64,000 nt of DNA from Bacteroidales bacterium. Its GTDB lineage: Bacteria > Bacteroidota > Bacteroidia > Bacteroidales > F082. The notes beneath the pieces are model-generated. The model did no database searches. It saw only the letters and a list, made by a program, of their open reading frames with translations, and was not told where the DNA came from. A program made the translations under genes and the position numbers. The stretch spans positions 33,707 to 97,706 of the forward strand of contig JAFSJF010000143.1 in the NCBI GenBank assembly GCA_017439405.1. Reading direction: 5' to 3'. This document shows positions 52,534-61,663 of the stretch, piece by piece; position 1 is the first letter of the stretch; each line of letters opens with the position of its first letter.

Positions 52534-53544
52534 TTATTTCTTTTGTGCGATGGCTTGGTTGCAGGTGATGGCCACCAGTTTGTACACATCGTCGATGCTG
52601 CAGCCGCGGCTGAGGTCGTTGCAGGGCTTGGCGAGGCCTTGCAGCACGGGGCCGACGGCTTCGGCACCAGCCAGACGCTGGACAAGTTTGTATGCGATGT
52701 TGCCGACTTCGAGGCAGGGGAACACCAGCGTGTTGGCCTTGCCAGCCACGGGGCTGCCCGGGGCCTTGCTTGAACCGACGGACGGCACGATGGCGGCGTC
52801 GGCTTGCAGCTCACCGTCGAGGACGAGGTCGGGACGACGCTCCTTGGCGATGCGGGTGGCTTCGATGACCTTGTCGACCACTTCGTGCTTCGCGCTGCCC
52901 TTGGTGGAGAAGCTCAGGATGGCGGTGACGGGGTCGATCTTGGCGATGGCCTTGGCGGTGTCGGCGGTGCAGATGGCGATTTCGGCCAGCTGCTCGGCAG
53001 TCGGCATGGGCGTGACGGCGCAGTCGGCAAACACCATGCGTCCGTCGGTGCCGTAAGGACAACCTTCGGGAAGGAACATCGTGAAGGCACCACTGACGCA
53101 ACTCACGCCAGGCACCGTCTTGATGATTTGCAGGGCCGGGCGGAGCATGTCGCCCGTGGTGCTGCGCGCACCGCTGACGAGACCGTCGGCCTCACCAGCC
53201 TTCACCAGCAGGATACCGAGGTACATGAAGTTGCCAGCCAGGTCGTAGGCCTGCTCGGGGGTCATGCCTTTAGCTTTGCGGATCTCGAAGAGGAGGTCGG
53301 CATATTTCTGACGCTCGGGGTTGTTCATCGGGTCGATGATGCGGGCTTTGCCGATGTTCTGGAGACCGAATTCTGCGGTCATCTCCTTGATCTTCTCGGC
53401 GGGACCGATGAGGATGACATCGGCGACACCGTCAGCGAGAAGACGGTCGGCGGCTTTCAAGGTACGGGGTTCGTCGCCCTCGGGGAGCACAATGCGCTGC
53501 TTGTTGGCCTGCGCGTTGGCAATGATTTCTTGCATTAAATTCAT
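52534..53544 (-). CDS. pta: Phosphate acetyltransferase
   Basis: A 336-residue short-form Pta (no N-terminal regulatory domain) that converts acetyl-CoA and phosphate to acetyl phosphate. The family blocks KAADRLLADGVADVILIG, VSGARSTTGDMLRPALQII and TFPCLEVGNIAYKLVQRL-like VFPCLEVGNIAYKLVQRLAG are present. First gene of the pta-ackA pair, with a promoter box at 53583-53590. Confidence 0.96.
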   Translation of the reverse strand: MNLMQEIIANAQANKQRIVLPEGDEPRTLKAADRLLADGVADVILIGPAEKIKEMTAEFGLQNIGKARIIDPMNNPERQKYADLLFEIRKAKGMTPEQAYDLAGNFMYLGILLVKAGEADGLVSGARSTTGDMLRPALQIIKTVPGVSCVSGAFTMFLPEGCPYGTDGRMVFADCAVTPMPTAEQLAEIAICTADTAKAIAKIDPVTAILSFSTKGSAKHEVVDKVIEATRIAKERRPDLVLDGELQADAAIVPSVGSSKAPGSPVAGKANTLVFPCLEVGNIAYKLVQRLAGAEAVGPVLQGLAKPCNDLSRGCSIDDVYKLVAITCNQAIAQKK

Positions 53545-53582
53545 TTTGCGGTGTTTTTGTTGTTCGTTTAAGTTTTAGGTTG

Positions 53583-53590
53583 CAAAGTTA
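53583..53590 (-). promoter_or_regulatory. -7 promoter box (TAACTTTG) for pta
   Basis: TAnnTTTG match 39 nt upstream of the pta start at 53544. Confidence 0.6.
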
Positions 53591-53624
53591 GAAAGTTTTT
53601 GGCTTGGTTTTGCAAATAATGGTT

Positions 53625-53632
53625 TATTTTTG
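53625..53632 (+). promoter_or_regulatory. -7 promoter box (TATTTTTG) for the DUF4271-hemD operon
   Basis: TAnnTTTG match 22 nt upstream of the ATG at 53654; it rules out the TTG at 53630 as start. Divergent from the pta promoter. Confidence 0.6.
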
Positions 53633-53653
53633 CAGCTCGAAAAGCCAAACCTG

Positions 53654-54460
53654 ATGCCAGAACACCCATTCATCGATTACGGAATGCCTGTCTTCGACAG
53701 CCTCTGCGCGGCTAAGTCGATGTCCACCGACAGCCTTGTGCCGAGTTTCGTCACGGAAGGCTTTGGTAGGTCGGTGGTGCCTTTGCCACGTGTGACCTAT
53801 GATGTGCTTGAGGGATGGAATTTGGCATTGTTGGGCCTCATCTTGCTTCTGATTGTGTTGAACAAGCAATTGTACCCGAGGCAATTGCGCCAGGTGCTGA
53901 GCTTGCCGCAGGGTACGTCGCACACCAACCAGCTGCTGCGCGAGTGGTCGCCTACGCGAAGCTTTTTGGGAGTTTCGTTCACCTTTGTCTATATAGCTTT
54001 GGTGGCCTTGTTTTTGCAGAAATCCTGCGCCGTCCTGTCGCGCGACATGTTCAGGTTCAGCGGGTTGAACAATTATGCCTTGTTTTTCGCCGGCGTTGCG
54101 GGTTGGGTCATGCTGCGCCATGCCTTCTTGTATTTCATGAATTGGCTGTTTGGCACCAAGGAGGTCGTCGATAGGCAAGAGGCCGTACAGCTTACGGGAA
54201 CCACTTTGGGTCTGGTTGCCCTGTGGCCGGTGGCACTGCTTTTGCTTTACAACCCCTATTCACTCTTCGTTTGGATAGGTTGCGGAGTCGTTGCGGTTAC
54301 GGCCTTGATACGCTTCGTCCTGGAGATAGTGGAGTCGAGATTTTCCACAAAAATTCCTTTGTTTTATATTTTTTTGTATTTTTGCGCCCTCGAAATCGCA
54401 CCATTGGCGACTGTCCTTGCGGCTTGCTTAGGCTATTTTAGTCAAGGTACTGTTTTCTAA
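53654..54460 (+). CDS. DUF4271 membrane protein
   Basis: A 268-residue protein with a polar N-terminus and about seven membrane helices (for example WNLALLGLILLLIVLN, FLGVSFTFVYIALVALFL, LGLVALWPVALLLLYNPY). The LREWSPTRSF loop and the order DUF4271-hemD are typical of Bacteroidota. Function unknown; conserved position beside uroporphyrinogen-III synthase suggests a link to haem synthesis or envelope function, but only by context. Confidence 0.8.
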   Translation: MPEHPFIDYGMPVFDSLCAAKSMSTDSLVPSFVTEGFGRSVVPLPRVTYDVLEGWNLALLGLILLLIVLNKQLYPRQLRQVLSLPQGTSHTNQLLREWSPTRSFLGVSFTFVYIALVALFLQKSCAVLSRDMFRFSGLNNYALFFAGVAGWVMLRHAFLYFMNWLFGTKEVVDRQEAVQLTGTTLGLVALWPVALLLLYNPYSLFVWIGCGVVAVTALIRFVLEIVESRFSTKIPLFYIFLYFCALEIAPLATVLAACLGYFSQGTVF

Positions 54461-54524
54461 TGGATTATGAGCTTTTGATGCGTAAGAAAAAAGTTATTTT
54501 TAGTACACGAAAATAGAGTGTAGA

Positions 54525-55292
54525 ATGAAGATTAAGTCAATTTTGGTGTCACAACCACAACCTGCCGACATTTCGAAAACACCCTATGCCGACATGATGA
54601 AAAAGTATGGCGTGAACTTCAGGTTCGAGAAGTTTATCAAACTTGATGACGTCACCGCAAGCGAGCTTCGCCAGGAGCATGTCAAACTGCCGGAATACAC
54701 GGGCATCATCCTTACGAGCCGTAACGCCATCGACCATTTCTTCCGCGTGGCCAAGGAAATGCGCTACGCGGTTCCTGAGACACTCAAGTATTTCTGCATC
54801 AACGAATCGACAGCCCTTTATCTCCAGCGTTATGTGCAATATAGGAAACGGAAGATTTTCTTTGGCAACCAGACCCTGAGCGACTTGATTGAAATCATGA
54901 AGAAACACAAGGACGAGAAGTACCTCTATTGCTGTTCCGACATCAGCTCCGACTCGACTACCGACCAGCTTACGGCGGCCAAGTTGAACTACACCAAGGC
55001 CGTGTTGTTCCGCACCGTTCCCGCCGACCTGAGAGAGACCATCAAGATCGAGGACTACGACATGCTGGTCTTCTTCAGTCCGATGGGCATCCAGTCGCTG
55101 AAGGTCAACTTCCCCGAATTCAAGCAGGAAGACAAGGTAGCCATCGGCGGTTTCGGCGAGGCCACCTGCCATGCCATCGTCGAAGCTGGTTACGAGCTTA
55201 ATTTCCAGGCACCTACCAAGACCGCACCATCCATGACCATGGCCATCGAGGAGTTCATTGCCGCCGAACAGAAGAAAAGCAAAAAGAGGTAA
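54525..55292 (+). CDS. hemD: Uroporphyrinogen-III synthase
   Basis: A 255-residue HemD with the two-domain alpha/beta pattern of the family: ILTSRNAIDHFFRVA in domain 1, then a hinge, YCCSDISSD, MLVFFSPMGIQSLKVNFPEF and KVAIGGFGEATCHAIVEAGYEL in domain 2. It closes the tetrapyrrole ring with inversion of ring D. HemD is poorly conserved in sequence, so the call rests on these blocks and the conserved neighbours DUF4271 and rnpA. Confidence 0.87.
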   Translation: MKIKSILVSQPQPADISKTPYADMMKKYGVNFRFEKFIKLDDVTASELRQEHVKLPEYTGIILTSRNAIDHFFRVAKEMRYAVPETLKYFCINESTALYLQRYVQYRKRKIFFGNQTLSDLIEIMKKHKDEKYLYCCSDISSDSTTDQLTAAKLNYTKAVLFRTVPADLRETIKIEDYDMLVFFSPMGIQSLKVNFPEFKQEDKVAIGGFGEATCHAIVEAGYELNFQAPTKTAPSMTMAIEEFIAAEQKKSKKR

Positions 55293-55304
55293 ACTCAGCC
55301 CGTC

Positions 55305-55715
55305 ATGGCAGCAAAGGAAGGCCTCCCGAAATACGAGCGCATCTGCAAGGAAAACGACATCCAAGCCCTTTTCAAGAAAGGAGAGGGCTTTTCTGTGTAT
55401 CCTTTTCGCGTCATTTTCAGGTTCCTTCCTGGCGCCGACAAGCCCGCCACCGTGCGGCTGCTGGTTTCGGTCTCCAAGAAACGCTTCCGCCACGCCTTCA
55501 AGCGCAACCGCGTGAAGCGTCTCATGCGCGAGGCATGGCGCAAAAACAAGGCCCCGATCTACGAAATCTGCCAGCGGGATAATATTTCCGCCGATGTGGC
55601 GTTAGTCTATACGGCCACGCTCATCCATTCCTACGAGGAGATGTCCAACAAGACGAGTAAGGCCGTCCAAGAAATCGTCAAGAAGCATGAGGCGCATCGC
55701 AAACATTCCCGCTAA
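55305..55715 (+). CDS. rnpA: Ribonuclease P protein component
   Basis: A 136-residue basic protein that supports the RNase P RNA in 5' trimming of tRNA. The signature [13 protein letters not shown] is at 67-79, preceded by [15 protein letters not shown]. It starts 12 nt after hemD and its 3' end overlaps yidD by 29 nt. A conserved rnpA-yidD pair, normal length. Confidence 0.95.
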   Translation: MAAKEGLPKYERICKENDIQALFKKGEGFSVYPFRVIFRFLPGADKPATVRLLVSVSKKRFRHAFKRNRVKRLMREAWRKNKAPIYEICQRDNISADVALVYTATLIHSYEEMSNKTSKAVQEIVKKHEAHRKHSR

Positions 55716-55917
55716 GTTCCTGATACTCTTGATCAGACTCTATCAGGTGACGTTGTCGCCTTGGCTGGGCAAGAGTTGCCGTTATGTGCCTACCTGCTCC
55801 AACTACGGCATCGAGGCCATCGGGAAATATGGCTTTTTCAAGGGCGGCTGGCTCACCTTCAAGCGCATCCTGTCGTGCAACCCTTGGGGCGGCAGCGGGT
55901 ATGACCCGGTGCCATAA
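55687..55917 (+). CDS. yidD: Membrane protein insertion efficiency factor YidD
   Basis: A 76-residue protein with an N-terminal amphipathic helix ([10 protein letters not shown]), the Cys-rich [15 protein letters not shown] (31-45) and the C-terminal [13 protein letters not shown]. It helps YidC-dependent insertion at the inner membrane. It overlaps rnpA by 29 nt in another frame, as in many bacteria. Confidence 0.95.
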   Translation: MRRIANIPAKFLILLIRLYQVTLSPWLGKSCRYVPTCSNYGIEAIGKYGFFKGGWLTFKRILSCNPWGGSGYDPVP

Positions 55918-55938
55918 ACAATAAGCCTTATGAATAGA

Positions 55939-56084
55939 AACTACGAATTTGACGAATTTAGCGAATTGTACCTTGAGAAGTTTGCAGCCAAGGCTGCGAA
56001 TGCGTACGAAATTCGTATGCATTCGCAACGAAGTTGCAAAATTCCATGTGTCGAAATTCGTATTATTCGTGCAATTCGTAGTTA
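55939..56084. repeat. ACGAATT palindromic repeat upstream of the S41 peptidase gene
   Basis: CTACGAATTTGACGAATT at the left (about 55939) is inverted as TTCGTATTATTCGTGCAATTCGTAG-like sequence at the right (ending about 56084), with inner arms GCGAATGC/GCATTCGC and a shared GCAACGAAGTTGC palindrome. It occupies most of the 197-bp gap; no promoter was found. Confidence 0.65.
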
Positions 56085-56114
56085 AACATTGTTGTTTGAA
56101 ATAATTAATTGGAA

Positions 56115-57758
56115 ATGAAGAAAATAAAGATTATCTGTCTGTTGATTCTATTGCCCTTCGGCCTCAAGGCCCAAGAGAGGCAGAACAACTTCGAGATTGC
56201 CAAAAGCCTCGACATCTACAACAGCCTCCTGCGCGAGCTGAACCTCAACTACGTCGATGAGATCAACCCAGGCGAGCTGAACGAAGCCGCCATCAAGGCC
56301 ATGCTCGACGGCCTCGACCCCTACACGGTCTTCATCCCCGAGTCGGACATCGAGAACGCCAAGTTCATGACCACGGGCGAATACGGTGGCATCGGCGCAC
56401 TTATCCAGTACGATGGCGAGTTCACCCGCATCTCCGAGCCTTACTACGGTTGGCCGGCCCAAAAGGCTGGACTGATTGCCGGCGATGTCATCCTTGAGGT
56501 GAACGGCGTGGACTGCAAGAAGAAAAACACCCAACAGGTCAGCGAGTTGCTGAAAGGTCAGCCTGGCACCGAGGTGACGCTGAAGCTGAAGCGCCTCGGC
56601 GAGGAAAAGCCCATCGAGAAAACCCTGAAGCGTGAAAAGGTGAAGATCGACAACATACCTTATTATGCAGTGTTCGACAACGGCGTAGCCTACCTTTCGT
56701 TGAGCGGCTTCACTCGCGACGCCGCAAGGGAGATGAAAGAGAAGTTCCTCGAAATGCGCAAGGAACGCGAACTGAAAGGCTTCGTCCTCGACCTGCGCGG
56801 CAATGGCGGCGGCCTGATGAACGAGGCTGTCGATATTGTCAACTTGTTCATTCCCAAAGGGAAGCCCGTCGTGTCGATGAAAGGCAAAACCGCAAGTTCG
56901 AACAGCCTTCACGCCACCAATAACGAACCCGTCGATTTGGAACTTCCTTTGGTCATCCTCGTCGATGGCAACAGCGCGTCGGCCTCCGAAATCGTGGCGG
57001 GTGCCATCCAGGACTACGACCGTGGCGTCGTCATCGGGCAACGTACATTTGGCAAAGGATTGGTACAGAACATCTTGCCGCTGAGCTACAACACCCAGTT
57101 GAAGGTCACCGTGGCGCACTATTACATCCCCAGCGGGCGTTGCATCCAGGAAATCGACTATTCGCACAAGAAAGACACCGTCCAACCCAAAAACGACACT
57201 TTAGGCAAAGCTTTCTCGACCATCCACGGACGTACCGTTTATGAAGGCCACGGCATCACCCCTGACGTGAAGGTGAAGCGCGACCCTTACGCCACCGCGA
57301 CGGCCTATCTTTACGGCAAGAACTTCATCTTCGACTACGCCAACAAGTTCTTTAGCGAGCACAAGAGCATTGCGCCCGCCGAGAGCTTCAAAATCGATGA
57401 GGCTACCTATCAAGACTTCATGAAGTTCGTGAAGGAAAAGGGCTTCACCTACACTACCGAAAGCGAGAAGGCCGTCGAGAAGCTGAAGAAAGCGGCCAAG
57501 GAAGAGGGCTATCTGGAACAAATCAAGCCCCAAATCGAGCAACTAGAGAGAGACCTCGCCGCCGACAAGGCCAACGACTTGCAGAAAAACCGCAAGGACA
57601 TCGAGGAACTGTTGGTTTCGGAAATCGTCAGCCGCTATTATTTCCAAACGGGCCGCATCGTGGCCGCCTTGCAGAACGACCCTGACCTTGAACGCGCCTT
57701 CGAGATCTTGCTCGACACCAACGGCAAGGACGAATACCACACCATCCTGAGCAAGTGA
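56115..57758 (+). CDS. S41 family carboxy-terminal processing peptidase
   Basis: A 547-residue exported serine protease. Signal peptide ending GLKAQ, a PDZ domain (about 85-175, with GYGGIGALIQYDGEFTRI and GWPAQKAGLIAGDVILEVNG), and a catalytic domain with DLRGNGGGLMNEAVD, DGNSASASEIVAGAIQDYDRG (nucleophile Ser within about 287-291) and the general-base Lys at about 314 (GQRTFGKGLVQ). A long C-terminal extension follows. The ATG at 56115 is chosen over the TTG at 56109. The stop overlaps the next gene's ATG (TGATG). Confidence 0.95.
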   Translation: MKKIKIICLLILLPFGLKAQERQNNFEIAKSLDIYNSLLRELNLNYVDEINPGELNEAAIKAMLDGLDPYTVFIPESDIENAKFMTTGEYGGIGALIQYDGEFTRISEPYYGWPAQKAGLIAGDVILEVNGVDCKKKNTQQVSELLKGQPGTEVTLKLKRLGEEKPIEKTLKREKVKIDNIPYYAVFDNGVAYLSLSGFTRDAAREMKEKFLEMRKERELKGFVLDLRGNGGGLMNEAVDIVNLFIPKGKPVVSMKGKTASSNSLHATNNEPVDLELPLVILVDGNSASASEIVAGAIQDYDRGVVIGQRTFGKGLVQNILPLSYNTQLKVTVAHYYIPSGRCIQEIDYSHKKDTVQPKNDTLGKAFSTIHGRTVYEGHGITPDVKVKRDPYATATAYLYGKNFIFDYANKFFSEHKSIAPAESFKIDEATYQDFMKFVKEKGFTYTTESEKAVEKLKKAAKEEGYLEQIKPQIEQLERDLAADKANDLQKNRKDIEELLVSEIVSRYYFQTGRIVAALQNDPDLERAFEILLDTNGKDEYHTILSK

Positions 57759-59371
57759 TGGCCAACGAAGCCGCGATACGACCTTATCTCCGTCAAGCCT
57801 ACCTTTTCGGCCTGATGATGATGGCCGTCGGCCTCACGCTCTCGCCCTTCTTGATGACGCTGGCGCAGTTTTGGCTCGTCCTCGTCTGGCTTGCCGACGC
57901 TCTTGTCCCCGCCCGTCATTGCGGGCTTGACCCGCAATCTCCTAAGGGTACGGGATTTAAGCCCAAACTCTCCCGTTTTTGGCACAACAAGGCCGCCGTC
58001 TTGCTCGTCGCGTTCTATCTCATGCACGTAGTAGGCCTACTCTGGACGTCTGATTTCCAGTATGCCTTGAAGGATTTGCGCGTCAAGCTGCCTATCCTTG
58101 TCCTGCCTTTCGTCATGTCGGGCATGGAACCCTTGGACCGCAAGCGTTTCGATTGGGTGATGCTCGTCTATGTGCTCTCGGTCTTTGTGGCCACGCTGTT
58201 CAGTTTTTCGGCTTATCTTAGGCACGACTACGAAGATGTCCGCGAGATTTCGCGTTTCATCAGCCACATCCGGTTTTGCCTGCACATTGTCTTTTGCATT
58301 GCCATCATCGGGAATTGTCTTTTCACCCGAAGAGCGCCGTTGTGGAGCAAGACAATGCAGTTTTTTTTGATGTTATGGCTTGTATATCAGGTTTTTATAT
58401 TCGAATCGCTTTCGGGCTACGTCATCTTGGCTGCGGTCGTCTTCGTTTCAGTCGTTTACGCTTTCCTGCAATGGCAGAAGGGTAGGGGCTGGCGCATTGC
58501 GGTGGGTTTCTTGGCTTTGGTGGCCGTTGCGGTCGTTGCGCTTGTCGCTGTCAGGGAGGTGAAGCCTTTCTTGAAGGTGGATCCTGTGGATTTCAGCACT
58601 TTGGAAAAGAAAACCGCCCTCGGCAACGACTATTGGCACGACACGGTCTATACGCCAGTTGAGGACGGAAAGTATGTGGGCTTGTACTACTGCAAGCCGG
58701 AGATGGAAGCGGCTTGGTCGCAGCGCAGCAGTTTGCCCTTCGACGGCACGACCGCCAATGGCGAAAACCTTGAGGCGACGATTGCCAGATACCTCACTTC
58801 CAAGGACTTGAGAAAGGACGCGCAAGGCATGGCCGTTTTGACAGACGAGGACATTCGCAACATAGAGCAAGGCGTAGCCAACTACAACAACTGGAAGCAC
58901 CCAGGGCTTCGGGCGCGGCTTTCGTCCACTTTGTTCGAGTACAACCTGTACCGCAAGTTCAACAACCCCAACGGAGGCTCGCTCTCGCAACGCATAGAGT
59001 TCACGCGGGCGGCGTTCCACATTATCAAGGACCATTGGCTCTTTGGCGTGGGCACCGGCGATGTGCCCTTAGCCTTCCGGTCGGCATACGACGAGATACG
59101 CTCACCCTTGGCTGAGGAATTCCGTTTTCGTGCGCATAACCAATACCTTAGTGTTTTCATTGCCTTTGGCATTGTGGGCTTGGCGCTTTTCCTCCTGATG
59201 TCGCTTTTCCCGTTTTTATCGTCAAGAACGAACCGCACCTATTTATATACGGTGTTTCTTTGTGTCATGCTGCTTTCGATGTTCCCCGAAGACACCTTGG
59301 AGACGCAGGCTGGTGCCACGATGTTCGCGTTTTTTGAGTGTTTTTTGCTGTTTGCTTCGCCCAAGGATTGA
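57758..59371 (+). CDS. O-antigen ligase family protein (Wzy_C-like)
   Basis: A 537-residue polytopic membrane protein with about ten helices and a large soluble loop (about 280-400) in the second half, the Wzy_C/WaaL layout; the late segment HWLFGVGTGDVPLAFRSAYDE and HNQYLSVFIAFGIVGLALFL are typical. It probably ligates or polymerises surface polysaccharide. Residues about 50-65 (PARHCGLDPQSPKG) derive from an inserted palindrome and interrupt the first loop. Start: ATG at 57758 overlapping the upstream TGA; a GTG sits 3 nt before. Confidence 0.82.
   Translation: MANEAAIRPYLRQAYLFGLMMMAVGLTLSPFLMTLAQFWLVLVWLADALVPARHCGLDPQSPKGTGFKPKLSRFWHNKAAVLLVAFYLMHVVGLLWTSDFQYALKDLRVKLPILVLPFVMSGMEPLDRKRFDWVMLVYVLSVFVATLFSFSAYLRHDYEDVREISRFISHIRFCLHIVFCIAIIGNCLFTRRAPLWSKTMQFFLMLWLVYQVFIFESLSGYVILAAVVFVSVVYAFLQWQKGRGWRIAVGFLALVAVAVVALVAVREVKPFLKVDPVDFSTLEKKTALGNDYWHDTVYTPVEDGKYVGLYYCKPEMEAAWSQRSSLPFDGTTANGENLEATIARYLTSKDLRKDAQGMAVLTDEDIRNIEQGVANYNNWKHPGLRARLSSTLFEYNLYRKFNNPNGGSLSQRIEFTRAAFHIIKDHWLFGVGTGDVPLAFRSAYDEIRSPLAEEFRFRAHNQYLSVFIAFGIVGLALFLLMSLFPFLSSRTNRTYLYTVFLCVMLLSMFPEDTLETQAGATMFAFFECFLLFASPKD
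57915..57947. repeat. Palindromic element in frame inside the O-antigen ligase family gene
   Basis: ATTGCGGG / CCCGCAAT arms around CTTGA (57918-57938), followed by CTCCTAAG, match the left half of the intergenic element at 6517-6548. The two differ by one compensated base pair in the arms. Confidence 0.8.
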
Positions 59372-59400
59372 ATGGTTTCCCGTATGTCCATCTTTTTCAA

Positions 59401-59408
59401 TATCTTTG
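59401..59408 (+). promoter_or_regulatory. -7 promoter box (TATCTTTG) for cdd
   Basis: TAnnTTTG match 22 nt upstream of the ATG at 59431; favours that start over 59338. Confidence 0.6.
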
Positions 59409-59430
59409 CGTCGTCAAAAACGGATTTCTT

Positions 59431-59913
59431 ATGAGAAAACAACAATTCATTTGTCCTTACACGGTTTACGACAGCTTCGACGAAATGGAGTCGCAGGATG
59501 TCGAACTGTTGCGCAGGGCGCATGAGGCTACTCACAACTCTTACGCGCCTTATTCCAAGTTCCACGTCGGTGCTGCGGTGCGCATGGCCAACGGCGAATT
59601 CGTGACGGGCTGCAACATTGAGAATGCGGCCTATCCCAGCGGCCTTTGCGCCGAGCGCGTGGCCTTGTTTGCTGCCCAGGCCAAGTTTCCGGGCGTGCCG
59701 GTCGAGGCTTTGGCGGTGGTGGCCCATTCCGAGACGAAGACCATCGACGAGCCTGTCGCCCCTTGCGGGGCTTGCCGACAGGTGATGGTGGAGGTGGAGC
59801 AGGTCTCGAAGCGGCCTTTGCGCGTCCTCTGCCAAGGCGAGACGGGTCCCGTCATGGCCTTCGACGGCATCCAATCGCTGATGCCGTTCATTTTTTTGGA
59901 CAAATTTCTCTAA
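59431..59913 (+). CDS. cdd: Cytidine deaminase
   Basis: A 160-residue enzyme hydrolysing cytidine/deoxycytidine to uridine/deoxyuridine in pyrimidine salvage. Zinc-site residues C73 and E75 (GLCAERVAL) and C112/C115 (PCGACRQV) are all present; the substrate motif is FHVGAAV and GCNIENAAYPS. Length fits the homotetrameric family with a short N-terminal extension. It overlaps the convergent GtrA gene by 4 nt. Confidence 0.95.
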   Translation: MRKQQFICPYTVYDSFDEMESQDVELLRRAHEATHNSYAPYSKFHVGAAVRMANGEFVTGCNIENAAYPSGLCAERVALFAAQAKFPGVPVEALAVVAHSETKTIDEPVAPCGACRQVMVEVEQVSKRPLRVLCQGETGPVMAFDGIQSLMPFIFLDKFL

Positions 59914-60320
59914 GCAAACGTAAACAGCAGGTTCCCGAAGAAATTCCACAGCATGGCCGCGCCCATGGCGAACACCTTGCTGAGGTAGAAGTTCCACTTC
60001 AGCTTGCCGTTGAGCACATACACGGTGAGCGAATCGATGCCAAGGCCGATGACCGAGACAACGAAATACTTGATGTATTCCGTGCCAATCTGGGGATTGC
60101 TGCTCTGGAAAGTCCACATGCGGTTGAGGAAATAGTTCGTCGTGGCGGCGACGACGAAGCCCATGATGTTGCTCAGGTATTTGTTCAGCTTCAGCCACTC
60201 CTTGCAGACGAAGGTGACACCGAAGTTGACGAAGGCGCCGAACAGCCCCACGGCACAGAATCTCAAGAACTTGAAGAGGAATTCTTGGGTCAGCTCTATC
60301 TTGAGTGGCAGCGATTTCAT
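59910..60320 (-). CDS. GtrA family membrane protein
   Basis: A 136-residue protein with four membrane helices. FLRFCAVGLFGAFVNFGVTFV, NIMGFVVAATTNYFLNRMWTF and VFAMGAAMLWNFFGNLLFTF match GtrA, a predicted flippase or carrier of lipid-linked sugars. A role in surface glycan assembly is likely. Start 60320 is chosen over 60350 because the promoter box (60338-60345) lies upstream. Tail-to-tail with cdd. Confidence 0.9.
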   Translation of the reverse strand: MKSLPLKIELTQEFLFKFLRFCAVGLFGAFVNFGVTFVCKEWLKLNKYLSNIMGFVVAATTNYFLNRMWTFQSSNPQIGTEYIKYFVVSVIGLGIDSLTVYVLNGKLKWNFYLSKVFAMGAAMLWNFFGNLLFTFA

Positions 60321-60337
60321 TTTTTTGTTTTGTACGG

Positions 60338-60345
60338 CAAAAGTA
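60338..60345 (-). promoter_or_regulatory. -7 promoter box (TACTTTTG) for the gtrA-type gene
   Basis: TAnnTTTG match 18 nt upstream of 60320; divergent from the queA box. Confidence 0.55.
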
Positions 60346-60387
60346 GGCATTTTTGGGATTTCTTGCCGTAAGGCAAACCAAAAAACG

Positions 60388-60395
60388 TACTTTTG
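60388..60395 (+). promoter_or_regulatory. -7 promoter box (TACTTTTG) for queA
   Basis: TAnnTTTG match 15 nt upstream of the ATG at 60411; it rules out an earlier start at 60393. Confidence 0.55.
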
Positions 60396-60410
60396 CGCAA
60401 AATTTCAACG

Positions 60411-61619
60411 ATGAGCGCAGTAAAAGACATTTCCATTGAAGCCTACGACTATACCTTGCCCGACGAACGCATCGCCAAGTATCCCCTTGCCGAGCGCGAT
60501 GCATCGAAGCTTTTGGTGTTGAAAGACAATGAGATACATGAATCCCAGTTCAAGCATGTCGGGGATTTCCTTCCTGATGACACCTTGTTGGTCTTCAACG
60601 AGACCAAAGTCATCCGGGCGCGGCTGCAATTCCGCAAGGCCACTGGCTCGCGCATCGAAATCTTCTGCCTCGAGCCGGAGCAGGACTACCAGGTGGCCTT
60701 TGCCGCAACTTCGCCGGTGCGCTGGAAGTGCTTGATTGGCAACGCCAAACGCTGGAAGGAAGGCGGGCTTTCGATGGAATTGAAGGTAGGGGAGGAGCCG
60801 GTGACGCTCCAAGCCGAATGCCTCTCGCGCGACGACCAAGGCGCTGAAATCGAGTTCTCGTGGACGCCTGAAAACCTCCCCTTCGCCTCGGTCTTGGAGG
60901 CGGCGGGCGAGATTCCCTTGCCGCCCTACCTGCACCGCGACGCCGAAGCCAGCGACCGCGACCGCTACCAGACCGTCTTCGCCCGTTACGACGGATCGGT
61001 GGCGGCACCCACGGCGGGCCTGCACTTCACCCAGCCGCTCATCGCCGACCTGCGCGAAAGGGGCGTGCAATCCGACCAAGTCACCTTGCACGTTGGCGCG
61101 GGCACCTTCCGCCCCGTGGCCACCGAGACCATCGGCGAACACGCCATGCACTCGGAGACCATCATCGTGCGCAAGTCGCTGATTGAAAACCTTATGGAGC
61201 ATTATGGCAAGCCTGTCATTCCCGTGGGGACGACCAGCACGCGCACCTTGGAAAGCCTCTACTGGCTCGGCGTGATGCTGAAGGAGCAAGGCACCGACTT
61301 GCGCCCGCTGCACGTGGAGCAGTGGTTCCCCTACGGCGACCACGAACCGCTTTCGGCTTCGGAAGCCTTGCAGAACATCTTGGATTACCTCGACCGCCAT
61401 GGCCTGACGCGCCTCGAAGCCAGCACCGCCCTGATGATTGCGCCGAGCTACAAAATGCGCGTCATCACGGGGTTGGTCACGAATTTCCACCAGCCGAAAA
61501 GCACCCTGCTCCTGCTCGTCTCGGCCCTCATAGGCGAGCGGTGGAAGGACTGCTACCGCTACGCCCTCGACCACGGCTTCCGCTTCCTCAGCTACGGCGA
61601 CAGTTGTTTGTTTCTATAG
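60411..61619 (+). CDS. queA: S-adenosylmethionine:tRNA ribosyltransferase-isomerase
   Basis: A 402-residue enzyme that transfers the ribosyl part of SAM to preQ1-tRNA to form epoxyqueuosine. N-terminal YDYTLPDERIAKYPLAERDASKLLVL, VFNETKVIRARL, AAPTAGLHFTQPL, VTLHVGAGTFRPV and the C-terminal NFHQPKSTLLLLVSALIG are the QueA family blocks. Length is normal. Single gene; no other queuosine gene or preQ1 riboswitch is near. Confidence 0.97.
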   Translation: MSAVKDISIEAYDYTLPDERIAKYPLAERDASKLLVLKDNEIHESQFKHVGDFLPDDTLLVFNETKVIRARLQFRKATGSRIEIFCLEPEQDYQVAFAATSPVRWKCLIGNAKRWKEGGLSMELKVGEEPVTLQAECLSRDDQGAEIEFSWTPENLPFASVLEAAGEIPLPPYLHRDAEASDRDRYQTVFARYDGSVAAPTAGLHFTQPLIADLRERGVQSDQVTLHVGAGTFRPVATETIGEHAMHSETIIVRKSLIENLMEHYGKPVIPVGTTSTRTLESLYWLGVMLKEQGTDLRPLHVEQWFPYGDHEPLSASEALQNILDYLDRHGLTRLEASTALMIAPSYKMRVITGLVTNFHQPKSTLLLLVSALIGERWKDCYRYALDHGFRFLSYGDSCLFL

Positions 61620-61630
61620 GACTTCGGGAC

Positions 61631-61663
61631 GTCATTGCGAGGGAGGCACGACCGAAGCAATCC
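61631..61663. repeat. GTCATTGCGAGG..GAAGCAATCC repeat after queA
   Basis: Third copy of the repeat seen at 5053-5078 (inverted) and 45985-46011. It is followed by AAATTCGC/GCGAA-like short inverted segments up to about 61745. Confidence 0.65.
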
